A stretch of 46,336 nt of DNA from JAIRTY01 sp050257395. Its GTDB lineage: Bacteria; Actinomycetota; Actinomycetes; Streptosporangiales; Streptosporangiaceae. The stretch is from NCBI GenBank assembly GCA_050257395.1, contig JBLMWU010000009.1, forward strand, positions 1 to 46,336, in the 5' to 3' direction. Below are positions 32,328-39,326 of this stretch, piece after piece (within the stretch, counting starts at the first letter, position 1; every line of letters starts with the position of its first letter). The notes below the pieces were generated by a model. That model saw nothing but the letters and a program-made list of their open reading frames with translations. It was not told the DNA's origin and did not search any database. Position numbers and translations under genes: made by a program.

Positions 32328-34526
32328 ATGCCGATCACGCCACGGGAGCGGCTGGCCAGGGTGCTCGGCGGCTCGCAGGCGCCGGGCGCGTTCAGCGTGC
32401 AGCTGTCCGTGCCCGCGAGAGACGTCCGGCTCACGGTGGCGGGGGCGGGGCCGGTCAGCTTCCCGGTCAGGGCGGCGCAGGCTAAGCGGATGATCGCCTG
32501 CGCGCGCCCGGCCCGGTTCGGGCGGGGCGAGCAGACGCTGATGGACCTGAGCGTGCGGGACACCTGGGAGATCACGCCGGATCAGGTGACGCTGACCGGG
32601 CTGGACTGGGACGCGATCCTGGCCGAGGTGCGTGATGAGCTGGGGCTGCCGGCCCGGGCGCGGCTGCGGGCCGAGCCGCATGCGCTGCTGGTGTACGGGA
32701 AGGGGCAGTTCTTCCTGCCGCACCAGGACTCGGAGAAGGACGACGCGATGGTCGGCACGCTGGTGGTGTCACTGCCGTCGTCGCATACCGGCGGGGAACT
32801 CGTCGTCGAGCACAACGGCGAGACTGCCGCGTACCGGGCGTCCGGGACCGAGGTGTCGGTGGCTGCTTTCTACGCCGACTGCCGGCACCAGGTCAGGCCG
32901 GTCAGGACCGGGTACCGGGTCACGTTCACCTGCAACCTGCTGGTGGACCCCGACCCGGCTGGCGAGGCTCCGGTTGAGCCGTCGGCTGAGGCCGCGCGGT
33001 ATCTCGCTGAGCACTTCAGCACCAGAGTCTCCCGGTGGGAAGGCGATGACCGGGAGCCGCCGAACCGGCTCGTGTACCTGCTGGACCACGAGTACACCCA
33101 GCGCGGGCTGGGCTGGGACCGGCTCAAGGGCGCCGACGCGCAGCGGGCCGCGCTGTTGCGGGCCGCTGCTGAGGAGGCGGGGTGCGAGGCGGTGCTCGCG
33201 CTCACGCAGATCAAGGAGACCTGGGACACCGAGCCGGGGCAGCGGGGCGGCGGCGCCGGTCTCACGTACATCATCGACTCCGAGCTGACCCTGAGCTGGT
33301 GGACGGGGGTGCCTGGCGGGGAGTCCATCTCGCTGTATGTGCCGGCCGAGCAGGTGTGCGCATCGACGCCGTCGGCGGACCTGAAGCCCTGCGACTCCGA
33401 GTACACGGGGTACATGGGGAACTACGGCAACACGATGGACCGCTGGTACCGGCGGGCCGCGATCGTCGTGTGGCCCCGCCGGCATGCCTTCGCGGCCCGG
33501 GCGGAGGCATCGCCTTCGTGGGCGCTGACCGAGCTGGCAGCCCAGCTGGACGCCGGGGACCTGGCCGGCGCGCGGGCCGCCGCGGAGTCCGTTGCGCCGT
33601 TCTGGAAAACACCTGGTCCTGAGCTGCTGGAACCGGCATTGCATACGGCCGCGGGGCTCGGGGATCCGGGCATCGCGCTGATGCTGCTGCGGCCGTTCGC
33701 GGTCCAGTGGGTGACGCCCGCCCATGCGGGCGCGCTGGCGGCGCTGGCCGCGCGGTACGGCGAATCCTGGCACCGGGACCTGCTGGATGCGTGGTTCGGG
33801 CCGCGGAACCCATGGCGGTACACCGGGGACGTGGACCGCAAGGGCTGGGCCGGTGGCCTGCCCGGGCTCACCACGGCGCTGCGGGACGCTGGCGCGGCGG
33901 CCACCGCCGGGTGGCTGCTCGCCGCGTCCTGGGGCTGGCTGGATGACGAGATCCGGCTCTGGCTCGGGTACCCCTCACCGGCCACCCGGCGCAAGCAGCT
34001 CGCGGAGCTGGGCAAGCCGCTCGCTGGGCTTCTGGCAGCCGCTGACGGGACGGCGCTGGCCGGTGAGATCGTGACGGTGTTGCGGGAGTACGGCGATGAC
34101 GTGCTCGCCTGCCTGCTGCCGATGCTGCGAACGGCCGGGCCGGGAGCAGGCTCGCACTTCGAAACGCTGGCAAGGGATTGCGAGCGGCGGCTCACCGCGA
34201 TCACGCAGCGCCCGGCCCGGGCCGATGACGACTGGTCGGTCCCCTGGTCCGGCGGCTGTGGCTGCGGACTGTGCGGCACCCTCGGGGAGTTCCTCGCCGG
34301 CCGCGGCGAGCGCACGCTGGAGTGGCCGCTAGCCGAGGCCCGCCGCAAGCACGTCAAGGAGAAAATCAGGGCCGCCGAGTTGCCAGTCAGACACGAGGTC
34401 TGGAAGTTCGGCAGCCCGCACACACTGGTGCTGGCCAAGACCGACGAGCTGTTCCGGCGCGAGGCCGAGGCACGCAAAGACGCGGCGGCCAGCCTGGAAT
34501 GGCTGGCCGCCGCATGGAGCCAGTAG
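32328..34526 (+). CDS. Large 2OG-Fe(II) dioxygenase-domain protein
   Basis: 732 aa. Residues about 115-205 form a prolyl-4-hydroxylase-like double-stranded beta-helix. It carries the metal triad His132-x-Asp134 (FFLPHQDSEKDD) and His187 (YADCRHQVRPV), and the 2-oxoglutarate-binding Arg197 (GYRVTFTCNLL). The remaining 500 residues are unusual for the family: a cysteine-containing strand-rich part, then helical repeats, then a Cys-rich spot GGCGCGLCGTLGEF near residue 650 and a basic C-terminus. A protein or nucleic-acid hydroxylase is possible. ATG 32328 has GGAGGGG upstream. It is transcribed alone, divergent from the pRiA4b-type gene. Confidence 0.8.
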   Translation: MPITPRERLARVLGGSQAPGAFSVQLSVPARDVRLTVAGAGPVSFPVRAAQAKRMIACARPARFGRGEQTLMDLSVRDTWEITPDQVTLTGLDWDAILAEVRDELGLPARARLRAEPHALLVYGKGQFFLPHQDSEKDDAMVGTLVVSLPSSHTGGELVVEHNGETAAYRASGTEVSVAAFYADCRHQVRPVRTGYRVTFTCNLLVDPDPAGEAPVEPSAEAARYLAEHFSTRVSRWEGDDREPPNRLVYLLDHEYTQRGLGWDRLKGADAQRAALLRAAAEEAGCEAVLALTQIKETWDTEPGQRGGGAGLTYIIDSELTLSWWTGVPGGESISLYVPAEQVCASTPSADLKPCDSEYTGYMGNYGNTMDRWYRRAAIVVWPRRHAFAARAEASPSWALTELAAQLDAGDLAGARAAAESVAPFWKTPGPELLEPALHTAAGLGDPGIALMLLRPFAVQWVTPAHAGALAALAARYGESWHRDLLDAWFGPRNPWRYTGDVDRKGWAGGLPGLTTALRDAGAAATAGWLLAASWGWLDDEIRLWLGYPSPATRRKQLAELGKPLAGLLAAADGTALAGEIVTVLREYGDDVLACLLPMLRTAGPGAGSHFETLARDCERRLTAITQRPARADDDWSVPWSGGCGCGLCGTLGEFLAGRGERTLEWPLAEARRKHVKEKIRAAELPVRHEVWKFGSPHTLVLAKTDELFRREAEARKDAAASLEWLAAAWSQ

Positions 34527-34742
34527 TCCGCGCGGCGTCAGCTGCGGGACACGTACGCGTTCGGGTTTGCCACCATCCTGCGTGGCGTGACGACCGGCGG
34601 CCCTGCTCGCTCCGCGCAGGTTGCCCGTCGGGCTGGGAACCTGCTCGAGTCGGTCGCGCCCACGCTCGCCAGCGGCAGGTTACTGTGATTCACGCCATGC
34701 CCCTGCGCCGCAAGTATCGTCGCCTTCTGCCTGGACACCGTG

Positions 34743-35024
34743 ATGACTGACAAGCCAAAGACTTACCCCACCTAGACCGGCAAGGTCCTCACCGATGCCG
34801 AGATCGAGGCGATGGCTGATGAGGCCGAGTGCGGCTACGTCGTGCATACGCTGGAGTCCCGTCGGCGGGGACGGCCGATGCTGGGCAGCGCGCCCTCGGA
34901 GGTGGTGCCGGTCCGGCTCGACCCCGATCTGCGTCTAGCAGGGGAGGCCCGCGCCGAAGCTGAGCACACCACCACCAGCGAGATCATCCGGGAAGCCCTG
35001 AGCCGCTTCCTCGATGTCGCCTGA
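34743..35024 (+). pseudogene. Ribbon-helix-helix antitoxin gene with in-frame amber codon
   Basis: Read from ATG 34743 the frame gives MTDKPKTYPT, a TAG at 34773-34775, then TGKVLTDAEIEAMADEAECG and on to VVPVRLDPDLRLAGEARAEAEHTTTSEIIREALSRFLDV. Family members I recall run through this point without a stop (TDKPKTY..TGKVLTDA), so the TAG looks like a recent mutation. Re-initiation at ATG 34812 would give a 70-aa protein that keeps the whole RHH DNA-binding end. No toxin gene is evident next to it, which fits decay. Confidence 0.75.
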
Positions 35025-35385
35025 CCACGCCGGCGGCACAGCACCGGCCGACAGCGAACGGCAACTGCGGCGGCGCGGCACATGGACCTGACGCGGGCAG
35101 GAACCCGGGCAGAGCGTGCGGAGCAGCAGACCGGCCAACTCGAACGGGCGCTGTCCGTACCCGTCCGTGGCAATCGGCCCGCCACTCCGCCGGACGGTGT
35201 GGCCCTCGGGCGGGCCAGGCGGGATCCGGCCGGCGGCGCGGGCCTGGCCGAGGGCCTATGAGCGCGGCGAGCACCGAGCCGAGGATAGACCTACTGCTCT
35301 TAGACGACTCCACAGTAATTAGCTGAATGGTAACCCCGGCCGAGCCAAGGCAACTCTGGTCGCTGGAGCGTTTGCTGCCAATTAT
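35025..35385. other. Non-coding stretch with a composition shift
   Basis: 361 bp without a supported gene. The first half has island-typical high GC. From about 35280 the sequence becomes markedly AT-richer, and this continues through the next gene to about 36150, so a junction with DNA of different origin probably lies near 35280. Confidence 0.5.
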
Positions 35386-35487
35386 ATGAGTCGCCAGACA
35401 CGGCGAGAACGTGAAATAATTAAGAAAGTTCTCGAATATCAAAGACAGCGTCTTGTCGACCAGGATTCGCCATATCATGGCAGATGA
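35386..35487 (+). CDS. Possible 33-aa basic peptide upstream of and overlapping the membrane-protein gene
   Basis: ATG 35386 opens MSRQTRREREIIKKVLEYQRQ and ends at TGA 35485-35487, overlapping the next start (ATG 35477) by 11 bp in a different frame. Highly charged and helical. The overlap suggests translational coupling, but no good ribosome site is visible, so it could be chance. Confidence 0.35.
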   Translation: MSRQTRREREIIKKVLEYQRQRLVDQDSPYHGR

Positions 35488-36019
35488 GACGGCAACACCT
35501 CCTGTAGATCAAGCGGTCGCTGCACCAGAAGCTAAGGCAACGCCTAACGGTAATGACCACCCCAGTGAGCCCGACAACAGTGTCGGTGGGCAGGTTGTGC
35601 GGAAGAGTCAGCCGATAAAGACTGCTTCGGATGCGGCCAGTGAAGGTGTCTCTGGTGACGAAGAAGATCCGCCAATCGATGGATTCAGTACTAACGCTTC
35701 CAGGCTGTACTATACGCAGCTAAACAAGTATCTGGTTGACCTGGAAAGGTTCAGCAGGCTAAAAGCTAAGCTGAGTTCGGTAGACGGTGTTTCCAGCCAG
35801 CATGTTAAAGAGGCTGCTGCTTTCCTGTCGTCGTCGCGTGTCACGCCGCGATATTCTCGGTATTGCGAGACGCTGGGGGGCGTATTTCTTGGCGCTGGGC
35901 TCTCTGAGCTGCTGAGTCTTCTTCAAGCTGACAAGTTCTCTGCTGGACTCGTTATGCTAACGGCACTCTTGATAGGTGTTGGCGGGGTGCCAATTGGGAT
36001 CTTTCTCGGCCGTGACTAA
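35477..36019 (+). CDS. AT-rich membrane protein of unknown function
   Basis: 180 aa. The first 65 residues are acidic and disordered-looking. A helical part follows (ASRLYYTQLNKYLVDLERFSRLKAKLSS, then VSSQHVKEAAAFLSS), with two C-terminal membrane helices (LGGVFLGAGLSELLSLL and FSAGLVMLTALLIGVGGVPIGIFL). Codon use is strikingly unlike its neighbours, with many A/T third positions, indicating recent transfer. ATG 35477 is preferred to the TTG at 35453. A cytosolic N-terminus with a small two-helix membrane end recalls effector proteins of defence or exclusion systems, but no known domain is recognised. Confidence 0.65.
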   Translation: MADETATPPVDQAVAAPEAKATPNGNDHPSEPDNSVGGQVVRKSQPIKTASDAASEGVSGDEEDPPIDGFSTNASRLYYTQLNKYLVDLERFSRLKAKLSSVDGVSSQHVKEAAAFLSSSRVTPRYSRYCETLGGVFLGAGLSELLSLLQADKFSAGLVMLTALLIGVGGVPIGIFLGRD

Positions 36020-36761
36020 AGACCCTGCGCGCTACCTGCCAGGCTAATTTAGTGAGCACATATGGTAACTGGTCAGGCCATTGGGCTGGCCGATCAGTGT
36101 CTCAGTCGACTGAGGTGCGCGATGTGAGGCCTACACGCTCCGAGGAGCCCTACAGCGTGCGGCTACATAGCTTGATCATGCCCCTATTTGTGTCGCAGCC
36201 GGTGCGACTGCTCGGGAGCGCGCACGTAGGAGCGGTTTGGCTACCGGCTTGTAGAACCGCCGACCCTGGAAGGGCGCCTTCCGGGACCGCCATTGCGTCC
36301 TGCGCTGCCGGATTGAGCCGTTCTTGGATCAAGGCGGCGCCGCTGCGCGGCACCGCAGGCGCGCCCTTTCGCCGGGCTCTGCGCTGGGGGCGCCCGCCCG
36401 GCACGGGCGCGCCACTGCAGCGCGAGGCACCCTCAGATCAATCACGCTCACCGGCAAGCAGTCCGGTGAGTGCACGGGCCGTCTTCCTCGGCGATCCATT
36501 GTCCAGCTCGCGGCCACCGCCTCCAGGCCGCCCTGCGGGCGTCGCTGCGCGATGGCTTCGCCAGCCTGGCCCGGCACCCGCTCACCAGGATCTTGGCGCC
36601 TGCGGGGAAGACGGGAGAAGAACAGGCATGCCGCGTGGCTGCTGCTCGGAACCGTAATGACCTGGATACTGGCCGCGCCAGCTCCGCCCCGTGCCCGGCG
36701 AATAGCTCTGCCGCGGCAGGCACCCGACGACGAGAATGAGAGTGCATCTCTCCTGGCGCGA
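36020..36761. other. 742-bp stretch with no supported gene
   Basis: Long frames exist on both strands but have no family likeness and mirror one another, so they are taken as composition effects. It contains the decayed tRNA-Tyr/att-like segment at 36169-36269. Confidence 0.5.
36169..36269 (+). repeat. Decayed tRNA-Tyr/att-like remnant
   Basis: Aligns with the left shoulder and start of att copy 2 (38715-38815). AGCTTGATCATGCCC (36169-36183) is identical at 38715-38729, and GGAGCGGTTTGGCTA (36229-36243) is identical at 38774-38788. Then CTTGTAGAACCGCCGACCC corresponds to the CTGTAAAACCGTCGGCTC of the core. Looks like an old, mutated attachment site. Confidence 0.6.
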
Positions 36762-37460
36762 CTAGCTTGCTCCCGGAGTGGGCGTAAGCAGCTTCCAGCG
36801 CCCCTCGGAGACAACCGCGACGTTGCTATCGACCACGGTGACGGCAGACTGATCGTCAAGCGCGTACGTCAGTGCGGGGATCCCGGTGGCCCACCTTTCG
36901 ATGCTGGTGAGAGAAGAGTCCTCGAAGCCCTCGCGGTCCATGTGCACTCGCAGCGCAAAATCGACCAGCCCCAAGGCTTTGTCGCTTTCTTCCGCCATGT
37001 CGCTGCCCGCAGGCACGAATTGACGGTTGAACTCCGCGTCGCAGTTGTAGGGCGTGATTGCGATGCTTCCGCCGCTCACCCCTACATACACCGCGTTCAG
37101 CGACGGCAATAGGCCTGCAAGTCCTGACTGCCGCATCCAATGACACAGGTACAGGACATCGCCGCCCCAGACCAAGAGGGCGTCGGCCTCGTGCAGCGCG
37201 GGAACCCAGCTCTCTTCCTGGACGCTTGGCAGCGCCGTGAGCTCCAGCACTCCCAACGATTTCCACCCCAGCCCGCACAAAGGACTCGGAGCTTCACCGG
37301 AGATCGCCCTCCACGCCATACCCGCACCGCCCGGGAAGGGATGAACTGCCGTAGGAATGAACAGGGCGCTGGACTCGGCGACCGGTTTGCCCAGCATGGC
37401 GACGAGCGCGTCGTGGATGCTCTTGTTGCTGATCCCGCCGGACGTCAGAAGGAACTTCAA
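36762..37460 (-). CDS. Peptidase S51 (dipeptidase E-like) family protein
   Basis: 232 aa. The fold of class I glutamine amidotransferase-like S51 peptidases is indicated by KFLLTSGGISNKSIHDAL, SALFIPTAVHPFPGG, ADALLVWGGDVLYLCHWMRQSGL and the nucleophile elbow VGVSGGSIAITPY, where the Ser of G-x-S-[AG]-[GA] is catalytic. A C-terminal strand pair completes it. The family hydrolyses Asp-X dipeptides or, in relatives, cyanophycin. It carries few clues on substrate here. Codon bias is milder than in the chromosomal genes. No operon partners. Confidence 0.82.
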   Translation of the reverse strand: MKFLLTSGGISNKSIHDALVAMLGKPVAESSALFIPTAVHPFPGGAGMAWRAISGEAPSPLCGLGWKSLGVLELTALPSVQEESWVPALHEADALLVWGGDVLYLCHWMRQSGLAGLLPSLNAVYVGVSGGSIAITPYNCDAEFNRQFVPAGSDMAEESDKALGLVDFALRVHMDREGFEDSSLTSIERWATGIPALTYALDDQSAVTVVDSNVAVVSEGRWKLLTPTPGAS

Positions 37461-38077
37461 TGCTGCCTCCCGGTGTTTCTACCGAAGGCCAGAATGGCTT
37501 TGCGGATCCGTGCTCCATAGAGCCTGGCAGACCGCTGGCAATTCGTCGGCTCCGAGGACCAATCCCTGACCGCAGCGGTCCATCACGAACACTAGCCGCT
37601 TTGAACCCCACTTGGGATGGGCGCGGCGCAGCTCGCAGACCGCTGCTTCCAGCTCTGCGGGGATCTGCCAGGGGTAATGCCTGACCTTGTGGCTGCGGTC
37701 AGCAGGCCCGGACAGTCCCTCATCCTGGTCTCTGCTCGGATCGTGTGCGCCCATCGTAACGAGGGCGCCCACCTGCCCACCGAATCCGGCTCCGAAAGGT
37801 CGGCACCATATCATCCGGATCGCTCACGAACCGCCGACAGCAACGGTGACAGCAACGTCGGCGAACACGGAGCCACACGGGCCGACTACCCTGACGCCGG
37901 ATCATGGAGCCGACTCACCACGACCCCGAGCCAGCCAGTGCTGATTAGGTGCCCTCCCCGTGCCAGATCCGTGCCAGAACGAGCAGTCGCGGACGGTCCG
38001 CAGTGGTTACTCACGGGCTCTGCTCAGCCCGGCCGAACTGGGCAACCGCAGGTTGGCGGGGGAGCCGATACGACCTC
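37461..38077. other. 617-bp stretch with only a transposase fragment
   Basis: Apart from the IS481-type fragment (37563-37724) no coding sequence is supported. No terminal inverted repeats or target duplication were found by eye. Confidence 0.5.
37563..37724 (-). pseudogene. IS481-type transposase N-terminal fragment
   Basis: The minus strand encodes DEGLSGPADRSHKVRHYPWQ and IPAELEAAVCELRRAHPKWGSKRLVFVM. These correspond to the linker and second HTH of IS481-family transposases (..GLADRSHRP..P..VEAAICELRRAHPRWGPRRL). The DDE core is missing and the frame degenerates at both ends. A relic of an insertion. Confidence 0.7.
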
Positions 38078-38482
38078 CTAAGCAGTAGGTCGGCTGTCCC
38101 ACACCTCGTAAAAGGCTGCTCGTGTGATCTGGTGCAGGCCGTCTTCATCCGGCACGAGGGGCTGGTCAGTCAAGCCGCCTGCATCATCTTCCAGCCATCG
38201 CCACCAGTACCGGCGGACTGGGCCATGCAGCGGTATCTCCATTTGCTTCACGGCGATCGCGGCACCGTTGACGCTGGCCGTCTCCCACAGCCAGCGAGTG
38301 CCTTGCTCGACCAGGCCCTCCTCATCGGCACGCTCGTAGTAGCTCCGTGCACCAGGCTCTTCGTCGACTGCCCGAAACCACGCCACGGTGCGCAGGAATG
38401 CCGCCTCGGTCTCAGGTGGCCAGCGCCGGGCCCGCGCCAGCCCCCGGTAACGGTCTCGGACTTCGGCGGGGAGATCTGCCAT
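38078..38482 (-). CDS. Conserved hypothetical protein
   Basis: 134 aa. ATG 38482 (MADLPAEVRDRYRGLARARRW) has AAGGAT upstream and fits relatives I recall from Streptomyces. These share AFLRTVAWFRAVDEEPGARSYYERADEE, TRWLWET, GPVRRYWWRWLEDDAGGLTDQPL and DGLHQITRAAFYEVW. Soluble, with many Trp. No motif suggests an activity. It is the last gene before att copy 2. Confidence 0.7.
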   Translation of the reverse strand: MADLPAEVRDRYRGLARARRWPPETEAAFLRTVAWFRAVDEEPGARSYYERADEEGLVEQGTRWLWETASVNGAAIAVKQMEIPLHGPVRRYWWRWLEDDAGGLTDQPLVPDEDGLHQITRAAFYEVWDSRPTA

Positions 38483-38793
38483 GGCTGCATCCTTGCGCGG
38501 GACTGACACCTGCGCGCCTCGACCGGCCACGGCAGTGTGCCATTAGCGTGCCATTAGCCGCGGTCAACTGCGGTGTCTCCCGGCCGCCCGACAGCCACGA
38601 CACGCGCAGGTGGGCATGAGATCATCGATCGACAACGGCGATTTGCAAGCAGGGGATCAGGGGAGCAGCGCGTGCGTCGTGGAGCCCTGCCAGGACGCGA
38701 ACAGGACCTCAAGAAGCTTGATCATGCCCTATACGTGTCCCAGGCGGCGGGGTAGCACGAGAACGTGCAGGTGGGAGCGGTTTGGCTATGGGC

Positions 38794-38840
38794 CTGTAAA
38801 ACCGTCGGCTCAGCCTTCGATGGTTCGAATCCATCACCTG
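38794..38840 (+). repeat. Attachment site copy 2 (tRNA-Tyr 3' end)
   Basis: Identical over 47 bp to 25295-25341. The upstream flank (GAGCGGTTTGGCTATGGGC) is only faintly tRNA-like and the acceptor pairing is broken (ACCTGGCC instead of ACCTGCC), so this is not a functional tRNA. Junction between island segments 1 and 2. Confidence 0.9.
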
Positions 38841-38858
38841 GCCACTACCACACGAAAC

Positions 38859-38892
38859 AGCCTCTGACCAGCCTGTATGCCGGTCAGGGGCT
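38859..38892. terminator. 11-bp hairpin downstream of att copy 2
   Basis: AGCCTCTGACC (38859-38869) pairs with GGTCAGGGGCT (38882-38892), one G-T wobble. The same relative position as hairpins after att copies 1 and 3. Confidence 0.4.
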
Positions 38893-39326
38893 GGTGCATG
38901 CTGGGAGTGATAGCGGCCTTGCGGGGCCAGCGCTCCGGTGGGGCGATGCTTGAGCGTTCGCGCAGGTCAAGCCGTTGCGCCCTGGGCCCATGTCCCGCCT
39001 CGTGGCGGAGAAGCCCGCCCGGTGTGGCTGAGCAGTGGTTGAGCGGCAGGCTCTAACGGGCGTCGAGTCCGCATCCGGGCCGGTCGCCGCTGGTGACCCA
39101 CGGCCTGCGGGAGCGGTGTTCAAGACCGTTGGCTGCCCCGATGCGGCTGGCTGCTGTCATCGGGTTCTTGACGCGCAGGTTTGCCCGCGCGTGCTAGCTA
39201 GCAGGCACCAGTTCGGGTTGCCTGTGATAGATCGTCAGCCTGGACGTTCTGCCGAAGGACCTGTGGTTCTGGCAAGTGAGAGGCTGCATCGTGGGGAGTG
39301 GCGGTGCTGCCGCGAGGATCGGCAGG

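Larger units (their letters stand above)
25342..38840. mobile_element. Integrated genomic island segment 1 at tRNA-Tyr
   Basis: 13.5 kb between att copies 1 and 2. It holds the tyrosine integrase next to the tRNA, pointing toward it, which is the classical arrangement. Cargo is a DUF433/DUF5615 toxin-antitoxin pair, an HTH/coiled-coil protein, a pRiA4b ORF-3 protein, a 2OG-Fe(II) oxygenase and a broken RHH antitoxin, then an AT-rich membrane-protein gene, an S51 peptidase and an IS481 fragment. No replication or FtsK/TraB-type transfer gene is seen, so it is a decayed integrative element or a passive island rather than a complete AICE. A decayed att-like remnant at 36169-36269 suggests it is itself composite. 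Confidence 0.8.
38483..39326. other. 844-bp stretch holding att copy 2 and no supported gene
   Basis: Holds the degenerate left shoulder (38715-38793), the 47-bp att core, a downstream hairpin and a further tRNA-like hairpin near 39109. No integrase is present on either strand to the right of the att core. Confidence 0.55.

Noticed and set aside
35081..35257. 58-codon plus-strand frame starting MDLTRAGTRAERAEQQ
   Set aside because: No ribosome site, no recognisable motif, and composition typical of open frames in GC-rich non-coding DNA.
36324..37112. Long overlapping frames on both strands at 36.3-37.1 kb
   Set aside because: No motifs, strong Arg/Ala/Pro bias, and overlap with the well-supported S51 peptidase gene.
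38610..38867. Plus-strand 85-aa frame across att copy 2
   Set aside because: Its end is a translation of the tRNA 3' end (VKPSAQPSMVRIHHL) with no independent family likeness.
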